Positions 7,099 to 12,699 of a stretch of DNA of 12,699 nucleotides are shown piece after piece. A program made the position numbers and the translations under genes. Under the pieces are notes generated by a model that saw only the letters and a program-made list of their open reading frames with translations, did not search any database and was not told the origin of the DNA. Positions within the stretch are counted from its first letter, which is position 1; each line of letters begins with the position of its first letter. Origin of the DNA: an uncultured Clostridia bacterium (GTDB lineage: Bacteria; Bacillota; Clostridia; Oscillospirales; Acutalibacteraceae); NCBI GenBank assembly GCA_946405475.1, contig CAMJHI010000039.1, forward strand, positions 1-12,699, in the 5' to 3' direction.

Positions 7099-7956
7099 AT
7101 GAGGATCGTCAATCTGATTGAAAACACCAACGGACACGCTCCGTGTGCTGCCGCGCACGGCTTGTCGTTTTATATCGAAACGGCCGGTCACCGGCTGCTC
7201 GTTGACCTCGGCCCGTCGGAAGAAACGCTCCGCAATGCCGAACGACTCGGCGTTGACCTCCAAACGGTCGATACCGTCGTGCTCAGCCACGGTCATTATG
7301 ACCACACCGGCGGCGTCATGGCGTTTGCCGCGCTCAACCGCACCGCGCCGATTTTCATGCAGAAATCGGCAGTTGACGCGTATTATGCGGACGACGGCGA
7401 GCAGGCGGGCAGCGAACGATTCCGCTATATCGGCATCGATGCACGGATCTCCGCACTGCCGCAGGTCAGGCTGATCGACGGCGATCACAGAATCGACGAC
7501 GAGCTTTCCCTGTTCGTGATCGAACGCCGCGCTTTTGCTTGGCCGCCGGGCAACGCGCGGCTGCTGCGCAAAACGAGCGGCGGTTTCGTGCGGGATTCGT
7601 TCGACCACGAGCAGTGTCTTGTCATCCGCGAGGGGCGGCGGCGCGTGCTTGTTTCCGGCTGTGCGCACAACGGCATTCTGAACATTCTGGCGGAAGTTGC
7701 GCGAAAATTCGGTTCTGCGCCGGACGCGGTGTTCAGCGGTTTTCACCTGATGAAAAAGACGGATTACACCGCCGAGGAGATCGTTGAGATCGAACGAACG
7801 GCAGAAGCGTTGAAGCGGTATGACACGACGTATTATACCTGCCACTGCACCGGCGTACCCGCGTTTGACGTGATGAAAACCGTGCTGGGCGGGCAATTGC
7901 ACTACGTGCATTCCGGTGACGAGATCACGCTGTTTGGAACAGAAGGGGAGGGGTGA
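7099..7956 (+). CDS. Metallo-beta-lactamase-fold hydrolase, COG1237 (dihydropterin-RFA-P synthase-like)
   Basis: The 285-residue cytoplasmic protein has the zinc motif H-G-H-Y-D-H at 64-69 followed by TGG, then FDHEQCLVI (168-176), SGCAHNGILN (186-195), and Y-T-C-H-C-T-G near the C-terminus. This combination, including the GCAHNG and late HCTG elements, is typical of the COG1237 branch, often annotated as 7,8-dihydropterin-6-methyl-4-(beta-D-ribofuranosyl)aminobenzene-5'-phosphate synthase because of its methanogen relative. In bacteria outside methanogens the true substrate is generally unknown. There is no signal peptide. It starts 31 bases after the DUF4838 gene and ends 6 bases before the next start, so coexpression is likely. 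Whether it takes part in glycan use or just shares the transcript is unresolved. Confidence 0.85.
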   Translation: MRIVNLIENTNGHAPCAAAHGLSFYIETAGHRLLVDLGPSEETLRNAERLGVDLQTVDTVVLSHGHYDHTGGVMAFAALNRTAPIFMQKSAVDAYYADDGEQAGSERFRYIGIDARISALPQVRLIDGDHRIDDELSLFVIERRAFAWPPGNARLLRKTSGGFVRDSFDHEQCLVIREGRRRVLVSGCAHNGILNILAEVARKFGSAPDAVFSGFHLMKKTDYTAEEIVEIERTAEALKRYDTTYYTCHCTGVPAFDVMKTVLGGQLHYVHSGDEITLFGTEGEG

Positions 7957-7962
7957 TCCTGC

Positions 7963-8358
7963 TTGCAGATCAAAGAAGGCTTGGGCTGGAAAGCCTGTTA
8001 CAATGAGAAAACCGGTCTTTACGGCGCAGAGGTGATGTTTCAGGGCTCGTGGGAGCTTTATGAAATCACCGCCGCCGCATTCAACAGCCTGCAAAAGAAT
8101 ATGAGAGGCAGCGAGGCGGAACCGCTGATCACGACCGGGCGCCGCCTTTATGCCCACGTCAACGACCGCTGCGGTCCGCCGTATACCATCGTGCTCGACG
8201 ATGATTACGCGGATTATTGCCCGTGGATGAAAAAAAGCGAACCCGACGGCAAAACGTGGAGCGACGACATGACCGACGCTGCCGTGGAACTGTTCGATTC
8301 GGAAAAGGATAATCGCGAGCAGCGCAGACAAAAGCGGGAACAGCGAAAAAAGAAGTGA
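7963..8358 (+). CDS. Hypothetical protein with TTG start, 131 residues
   Basis: I do not recognise a named family. The protein is soluble, with no signal peptide. It begins with IKEGLGWKACYN and contains GLYGAEVMFQGSWELYEI (about 18-35), a region with probable beta structure, then a helix, then LYAHVNDRCGPPYTIVLDDDYADYCPW (about 62-88) with two cysteines. It ends in an acidic segment and a strongly basic tail rich in Arg, Lys and Gln (about 113-131). The start is a TTG with the strong purine run GGGAGGGGTGA ending 6 bases upstream; no ATG or GTG near it fits. It lies 6 bases after the MBL-fold gene and 15 before the next, so translation is probably coupled. The basic tail may contact nucleic acid or the membrane, but nothing proves it. 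Confidence 0.75.
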   Translation: MQIKEGLGWKACYNEKTGLYGAEVMFQGSWELYEITAAAFNSLQKNMRGSEAEPLITTGRRLYAHVNDRCGPPYTIVLDDDYADYCPWMKKSEPDGKTWSDDMTDAAVELFDSEKDNREQRRQKREQRKKK

Positions 8359-8373
8359 CAGTGAGGGACTGAA

Positions 8374-9750
8374 ATGTATCTTTTTTATCGGATCATGAAA
8401 ACGATCTTGGTGTATCTGACCATTCTCGGAATCGGAAATTTCGGCTTCGCGCCGATGAGGGGCGGCGGTGATTTTGAGCCGTCTGCGCCCGTTGAGCCCG
8501 GCGACCAGAATAAATACCTGCAAATCGAGGCCGAAGACGCCGGCCTTGACACCTTCAATCCGACCGAATTGGGCGGCGGTTACCGTTATGGCCCGTCCAT
8601 GATCCTCAACCGCGACGGCAGCCTTGATTTGTGGAGCGCGGCGAACGGCCCCGGCGATATCGTCGACCTTGTGACCTACTGCCGTTTGTTCAACGAGGGG
8701 ACGAAGCGTACCAAAGAAGTCGTCGCCCTCAGCCCGACGCCCGAAACTGAGGACGCCAGATGGGCGTGCGATCCGGGCGTGATCAAATTCGGCGGCTATT
8801 ACTATATCGGCTACACCTCTACCATGGATGTGCGCGGCACGGACAACAGCGTCTATGTGGCCCGCAGCAAAAACCCGGACGGCCCGTTTGAAAAGTGGAC
8901 GGGCAGCGGCTGGGGCACCGACCCGGTCGTGCCGCTCGTGAAATACACCGACGACCCCAACGGCTTCGGTTCGGGCGAGCCCTCGTTCGTGCTCATGGGA
9001 GATCGGCTCTTTATCTATTATTCCTGGAACGTCGAAAACGCGACCACGCGCGTCGCCATCGCCGACGCGACCGATGAAAACTGGCCTGCCACGCTGCAGC
9101 ATCAGGGCGAATGCCTGCCGGCTAAAATATCAGGGGATTCCGCCGATGTGAAATACGTGGATGAATACGGCCGTTTCGTGGCGGTGTTCACCGAAAAGCG
9201 CTTTTCGGACGACAGCTACGTGGCGGTGTGGGAATCCTTTGACGGCATCCATTTTCGCCAAAGCGGCTTTGTCAAAGCCAACACGGCGCGAAAACTGCAC
9301 AACTGCGGCCTTTCCGGCCGGGCTGACGGGCACATCGGCAAAGGCGACCCTGTTTATCTTTCCTACGCCTACGGCTCTGATTGGGGCAACTGGCCGACCC
9401 GGTTCCACCGTGTGACGCTGTCGCTGGCCGACGCGCCGAAGCTCGATGACGGGGCCGAGCAAAACATCGAGATCCCCGTGATTCGCCGCAGAAATCACAT
9501 GATCCCCGAGGTGACGCTCATCAAGGCGGAAAATCAGGTCTATCATGTGCAGGACAGCGAAAAGCTGCAGGTGATGGCGATGGATTCCGAAGGCTTCACC
9601 TTCCCGGTGTTCGGCGCGCGTTTTGACGGTTACGACAAATCGGTGATCAGAATTTCCGGCGGCAAAATCCGCGCCGTCGGCAGGGGCAGCACGAGAGTTA
9701 CCATCCACTGGCACGGTCTTGAGGGCAGCTTTTTCGTCTATGCGGAATAG
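8374..9750 (+). CDS. GH43/GH117-like beta-propeller protein with C-terminal Ig-like (Big_2-type) domain
   Basis: The 458-residue protein has a hydrophobic N-terminus (about 9-25, beginning MKTILVY at residue 8), then a beta-propeller. Repeated blade strands are visible: YRYGPSMILNRDGSLDLW, D133-PGVIKFGGYYYIGYTS, GE202-PSFVLMGDRLFIYYSW, KYVDEYGRFVAVF. The D-P-x-V and G-E-P-S-x-V motifs, each followed by a G-x-x-Y/F-x-x-Y-Y-S strand, resemble the catalytic Asp and Glu surroundings of GH43, GH62 and GH117 enzymes. From about residue 375 a bacterial Ig-like domain follows, with the DKSVIRISGGKIRAVGRGSTRVTI pattern of Big_2 domains. The start ATG at 8374 has GAGGG six bases upstream. It is probably exported or surface-anchored and acts on, or binds, a polysaccharide. 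The exact GH family is uncertain; it could be a noncatalytic relative. Confidence 0.8.
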   Translation: MYLFYRIMKTILVYLTILGIGNFGFAPMRGGGDFEPSAPVEPGDQNKYLQIEAEDAGLDTFNPTELGGGYRYGPSMILNRDGSLDLWSAANGPGDIVDLVTYCRLFNEGTKRTKEVVALSPTPETEDARWACDPGVIKFGGYYYIGYTSTMDVRGTDNSVYVARSKNPDGPFEKWTGSGWGTDPVVPLVKYTDDPNGFGSGEPSFVLMGDRLFIYYSWNVENATTRVAIADATDENWPATLQHQGECLPAKISGDSADVKYVDEYGRFVAVFTEKRFSDDSYVAVWESFDGIHFRQSGFVKANTARKLHNCGLSGRADGHIGKGDPVYLSYAYGSDWGNWPTRFHRVTLSLADAPKLDDGAEQNIEIPVIRRRNHMIPEVTLIKAENQVYHVQDSEKLQVMAMDSEGFTFPVFGARFDGYDKSVIRISGGKIRAVGRGSTRVTIHWHGLEGSFFVYAE

Positions 9751-9763
9751 GAGAGGATGAGCC

Positions 9764-10789
9764 ATGCAGATCAGAACCCTGATTCGAGCCTTGTCGCTGG
9801 CGCTTTGCGCCGCGCTCGTTCTGCCTGGTTGCTGTGCGGCGGCAAACGCCGCTGAATCGATCGACAGCGGCGTGCGTGTGAGAGATCCTTTTGTGCTCGC
9901 GCATAACGGCACTTATTATCTGTACGGCACGGGTCTGAAATGGGACGGCTACGGCTGCGTTCACAGCACCGATCTGACAAACTGGTCGGAGCCGGTGCGC
10001 GTCTACACGCCGCAGGGCGCCTGCGACGGCGAGGACGACTGGTGGGCGCCGGAATGCCACGTTTACAACGGGCGGTTTTATCTGTTCGCGACCTATCGTT
10101 CCGCGGCGACGGGCAAGCGCGGCGTTGCGATCTTTCGCGCCGACGACCCGCTCGGCCCCTTTGAGATCATCACCGACGGCCACGTGACGCCCAAGGAGCG
10201 CGACGCGATCGACGGCACGCTCTACGTTGATGAGAGCGGCCAGCCGTGGATGATCTATGTGGGCGAATGGACGTCCAATGAGGATGAGATCGGCGACATG
10301 ATGGCGGCGAAGCTCAGTGACGACCTGACCGCGTTCGTTTCGGAACCGATCCTGCTGTTTCGCGCGACGGACGGCCGCCGCAACAGCGGAAACATCACCG
10401 ACGGACCGTTTGTTTATCAGACGAAAAACGGGCGCCTTGTGATGCTCTGGAGCAACAGCGACGGCGGCAGTTACTGTGTGCGCATCGCGTTCTCTTCCAA
10501 CGGCCGTGTTGACGGCAAATGGCGGCAGCAGCCGGGTAATCTTTTCACAAAAACGAAAAATCACCCTGACGGCGGCCACGGCATGCTTTTTTACACAGCG
10601 GACGGCACGATGATGCTTGCAGTACATTCACCGAATTTCGAGGAAGAAAACACCCCCACCACGGCGGTCTTTCTGCCCGTTGACGATGTCGGCGACACGC
10701 TGCTTCTACACGAGGATAATACCTTTTTGACAAGAGCCTGTTACCGCATCTATTACACCTGGATGAAGCTGTTGGAGCTTTTCCGCTGA
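9764..10789 (+). CDS. GH43-family glycosidase, exported (possible lipoprotein)
   Basis: The 341-residue protein has a clear signal peptide: basic MQIRTLIRAL, a hydrophobic core, then LPGCCAAANA. Cleavage after residue 29 (A-N-A) is possible, but L-P-G-C23 also resembles a lipobox with an unusual Pro at -2. The five-bladed propeller of GH43 follows. D41 in VRDPFVLAHNGTYYLYG is the expected general base, WWAPE at 93-97 is the usual WAPD/E motif, and D150 in AIDGTLYVDESG is the pKa modulator. The general-acid position reads I-T-D213-G-P-F, where classical GH43 enzymes have E-G-P. C-terminal blades include GGHGMLFYTADGTMMLAVHSPN. The protein ends in an aromatic, amphipathic tail (RACYRIYYTWMKLLELFR). 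GH43 enzymes cleave arabinosyl, xylosyl or galactosyl linkages. ATG start with AGGA six bases upstream, 13 bases after the preceding gene. Confidence 0.88.
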   Translation: MQIRTLIRALSLALCAALVLPGCCAAANAAESIDSGVRVRDPFVLAHNGTYYLYGTGLKWDGYGCVHSTDLTNWSEPVRVYTPQGACDGEDDWWAPECHVYNGRFYLFATYRSAATGKRGVAIFRADDPLGPFEIITDGHVTPKERDAIDGTLYVDESGQPWMIYVGEWTSNEDEIGDMMAAKLSDDLTAFVSEPILLFRATDGRRNSGNITDGPFVYQTKNGRLVMLWSNSDGGSYCVRIAFSSNGRVDGKWRQQPGNLFTKTKNHPDGGHGMLFYTADGTMMLAVHSPNFEEENTPTTAVFLPVDDVGDTLLLHEDNTFLTRACYRIYYTWMKLLELFR

Positions 10790-10811
10790 AAAAGGGAAGG
10801 AGAGAGAACGC

Positions 10812-11834
10812 GTGATCAAACACCTTATCAGCAGCGAAGGGCGGTTTTACAAGGCCAATCTTCACAGCCACTCCACCGTGTCCGACGGCGAAAAAACGCC
10901 GCAGGAGCTCAAGGCCATGTATCTGGCGCAGGGCTATTCCATTGTGGCCTACACCGACCACAACCGCTTTGTCACGCATAACGAACTGAGTGATGAGATT
11001 TTTCTTGCCCTCAACGGCGTGGAGGAATCGGCGGACGAGCAAACGGGCGTGCGGTGGCACGACCGCTGCTGCGATATCAATTTTATCGCTATGTCACCCG
11101 CGCAAACGCTTCACCCGCTGCAGACGCGCGGCGCGGTGAGCGGCGACGGCGAGTACGCGTCCTTCAAGGCGGATTACTGTGTTGAGGACGTGAACAGAAT
11201 GATCCGCATCGGGCGGGAAAACGGCTTTTTCGTGACCCACAACCACCCGACGTGGTCGCTCGAACCGCCGGAAATTTACATGGGCTACGCCGGTATGCAC
11301 GCCATGGAGATTTTCAACAAATCCTCCGAGGTGGACGGCTACAACGAATATAACCCCGACATCTACGACGCGCAGCTTCGTGCCGGCAAGCGGCTGTTCT
11401 GTCTGGCGACCGATGACAACCATAACCGCCAGCCCGGCACCATGCACTGGGATTCGTTCGGCGGCTTCACCATGATAAAAGCGCCGTCGCTCAACTATGA
11501 AGACGTGACTGCGGCGTTGCTCCGCGGTGATTTTTACGCTTCGCGCGGCCCCGTTCTTAACGCTCTGTGGCTTGACACGAGCGACAATACCGTTCATCTG
11601 GAATGCGAGGGCGTCAGGCGGATCATTGCCACGCGCGGCGGCAGGAGGCTGCGGTCGGTCTACGCCGAAGAGCAGGGCGTGGAGGCGATCACCTCGGCCG
11701 TGTTCAGCATTGACCCGGACGATGATTATTTCCGCTTCACGCTCATCGACGAAAAAGGTATGACAGCCGACACGAACGCCTATTTTCTCGAAGACATCGG
11801 CTACGTTCCCAAAGAAAACGATTTCAAAGAATAA
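10812..11834 (+). CDS. PHP-domain metallohydrolase (CehA/McbA-like)
   Basis: The 340-residue protein has the PHP metal-site motifs in order: NLHSHSTVSDG (H18, H20, D25), YTDHN (D49, H50), E71 in NGVEE, VTHNHPTW (H143, H145), and ATDDNHNRQ (D201, H204). These would bind two or three divalent metals in the cleft of a distorted TIM barrel. PHP proteins hydrolyse phosphoesters, and CehA/McbA relatives also hydrolyse carbamate esters, so the substrate here is open. A C-terminal beta-rich region (about 245-340) follows the barrel. No signal peptide is visible, suggesting a cytoplasmic enzyme. Start is GTG at 10812, preceded by AAGGAGAGAG at about 9 bases. It is the last gene of the nine-gene unit, 22 bases after the GH43 gene and directly before a terminator. 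It may process an imported phosphorylated or esterified sugar; that is inference. Confidence 0.87.
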   Translation: MIKHLISSEGRFYKANLHSHSTVSDGEKTPQELKAMYLAQGYSIVAYTDHNRFVTHNELSDEIFLALNGVEESADEQTGVRWHDRCCDINFIAMSPAQTLHPLQTRGAVSGDGEYASFKADYCVEDVNRMIRIGRENGFFVTHNHPTWSLEPPEIYMGYAGMHAMEIFNKSSEVDGYNEYNPDIYDAQLRAGKRLFCLATDDNHNRQPGTMHWDSFGGFTMIKAPSLNYEDVTAALLRGDFYASRGPVLNALWLDTSDNTVHLECEGVRRIIATRGGRRLRSVYAEEQGVEAITSAVFSIDPDDDYFRFTLIDEKGMTADTNAYFLEDIGYVPKENDFKE

Positions 11835-11836
11835 GC

Positions 11837-11878
11837 AAAACAGCAAGCGGTTCCCTGAAGGACGCCGCTTGCTGTTTT
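11837..11878. terminator. Bidirectional intrinsic terminator ending the nine-gene unit
   Basis: The arms AAAACAGCAAGCGG (11837-11850) and CCGCTTGCTGTTTT (11865-11878) are perfect complements over 14 bp, with a 14-base loop that has a small inner TCC/GGA pairing. Five T residues run to 11879 on the plus strand, and TTTT follows on the minus strand. It lies between convergent stops at 11834 and 11895. Confidence 0.9.
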
Positions 11879-11894
11879 TCAATAAGGATTTATA

Positions 11895-12699
11895 TTATTT
11901 CTGCGTGATCTTCGGCAGACGGAACACGAGCATGCGCAAAAACGCGAGCACCTTCGCCCAGAAGCCGGTTTTGATATAGACCCATTCCGTCTCGCTTTCG
12001 GCCAGCACGGTCTTGCCGTCCTCGTCAATGAGTCTGGCCTGAATGGTGTAATCCGCTTTGGCGCGGCGCACGGTGAAGGCTTCGCCCGTGCCGCTGTCGG
12101 TTTCGTTGACGAACCAGTGGATCGTCGCGCCGTCGGGCGGCAGGGTAGTCTCGGCGGAAAAATGGATCGTGGTCTTGTAGCCCTCCGAGCGATACGGCAC
12201 AAAGCCGCGGATCGCGATCGTCGGATCGACCGTTTCTTCAACCAGAATGAACGCGCCGAATCGGTCAAGATCGAGGATGAAATACCCTTCGTCTTCGGTC
12301 ACGGCACAAGTCTTGTCCGCGCTTCCCGCCTTGGGCGTGAGCTTATACGAGTCGATTTGCGAGCCGGTATCGTCCGCAATGCGGCAGACGCGGCTTTTTT
12401 TCGTTTCGCCGTCCTCGGGCACAGCAAGGAACAGCCGCGCCGTATGCCCGTCGTTGAGCGTCACGGGGTCGCCCGCTTCATCTACGACTTGGATGCGGTA
12501 AGCGCCCCGGATCGTTTCGCGCGGGTTGAGCGAAAGCGCCGTTTCACACGCGGGGTATTCCATGAATAATTCATCATAGCCGACCGGCTCGGCCAGCAGA
12601 AACGCCTTGCCGCTGAAAGCGCCGGGCTCATATTCCAGATTGACGCTTGTGTCAGAATCCGCGTGATGCGGCGCTATGACCGGGTGGCTGCCGCCGCAG
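11895..12699 (-). CDS. C-terminal part of an Ig-like surface/secreted protein (start outside the window)
   Basis: The minus-strand frame is open from the right edge to a TAA at 11895, giving 267 visible residues. An internal ATG at 12563 is not a credible start, because the frame continues upstream without a stop (…CGGSHPVIAPHHADSDTSVNLEY…) and no Shine-Dalgarno site precedes it. The visible part is beta-rich and probably holds two Ig-like or other beta-sandwich modules. The last includes GYKTTIHFSAETTLPPDGATIHWFVNETD, then DYTIQARLIDEDGKTVLAESETEWV. It ends in the hydrophobic/basic tail KTGFWAKVLAFLRMLVFRLPKITQK. I recall very similar Ig-like ends (GAxIHWFVNG…, then FFxKLIAFFRxLFxxLPVI) on many surface proteins of gut Clostridia. 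Its upstream catalytic or binding domain is not in the window. It converges on the PHP gene across a shared terminator. Confidence 0.8.
   Translation of the reverse strand, partial: CGGSHPVIAPHHADSDTSVNLEYEPGAFSGKAFLLAEPVGYDELFMEYPACETALSLNPRETIRGAYRIQVVDEAGDPVTLNDGHTARLFLAVPEDGETKKSRVCRIADDTGSQIDSYKLTPKAGSADKTCAVTEDEGYFILDLDRFGAFILVEETVDPTIAIRGFVPYRSEGYKTTIHFSAETTLPPDGATIHWFVNETDSGTGEAFTVRRAKADYTIQARLIDEDGKTVLAESETEWVYIKTGFWAKVLAFLRMLVFRLPKITQK

Noticed and set aside
6036..7130. A 364-codon minus-strand open frame opposite the DUF4838 gene
   Set aside because: It is a shadow of the plus-strand gene with no recognisable motif and no ribosome site.
7051..9102. A 683-codon minus-strand open frame crossing three plus-strand genes
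   Set aside because: It is antisense to genes with clear motifs (HGHYDH, propeller strands), has no Shine-Dalgarno start, and spans several gene junctions. Long antisense frames are expected in GC-rich coding DNA.
11895..12563. Complete 222-residue gene starting at the minus-strand ATG at 12563
   Set aside because: The frame stays open to base 12698 with sensible protein sequence and there is no ribosome site at 12563, so it is the end of a longer protein.

Overview
The window is GC-rich, densely coded bacterial DNA with Shine-Dalgarno sites of the AGGAGG type. It contains a GPH-family sugar symporter, secreted carbohydrate-active proteins with no SusC/SusD or TonB genes, and a surface-protein tail of a kind I remember from gut Clostridia. 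This suggests a Gram-positive anaerobe of the Oscillospiraceae/Ruminococcaceae type. That placement is an inference from protein flavour, not from a marker gene.

Layout. Bases 1-587 hold the 3' end of an unidentified protein. Bases 635-1549 encode a CorA-like divalent-cation transporter ending in a bidirectional terminator (1557-1592). A GPH-type MFS transporter lies on the minus strand (1607-3031). A roughly 235-base divergent control region follows, with two well-formed back-to-back promoters (minus 3133-3105, plus 3180-3208). From 3269 to 11834 nine same-strand genes are separated by 6-47 bases, with no internal terminator visible: an Imm32-like small protein, a DUF3592 membrane protein, a family I.5-type lipase/esterase, a DUF4838 (alpha-glucuronidase-like) protein, a COG1237-type metallo-beta-lactamase-fold protein, an orphan 131-residue protein, a GH43/GH117-like beta-propeller protein with an Ig-like tail, a GH43 enzyme, and a PHP-domain (CehA/McbA-like) metallohydrolase. 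The unit ends in a second bidirectional terminator (11837-11878). Beyond it, a minus-strand gene enters from the right edge and encodes the C-terminus of an Ig-like surface protein.

Reading. The divergent symporter plus the nine-gene unit form an insulated block, bounded at both ends by convergent genes sharing a hairpin terminator. The best interpretation is a Gram-positive glycan-utilisation locus. Export-competent proteins (lipase/esterase, DUF4838, two beta-propeller proteins) would act outside the cell or at the membrane, and the symporter would import the released sugars. The MBL-fold, PHP and orphan proteins have no visible export signal and would be cytoplasmic. The substrate cannot be read from sequence. 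DUF4838 together with GH43 hints at a uronic-acid or arabinose/xylose-decorated glycan, possibly acylated. No RNA genes, mobile elements, CRISPR arrays or long repeats were seen.
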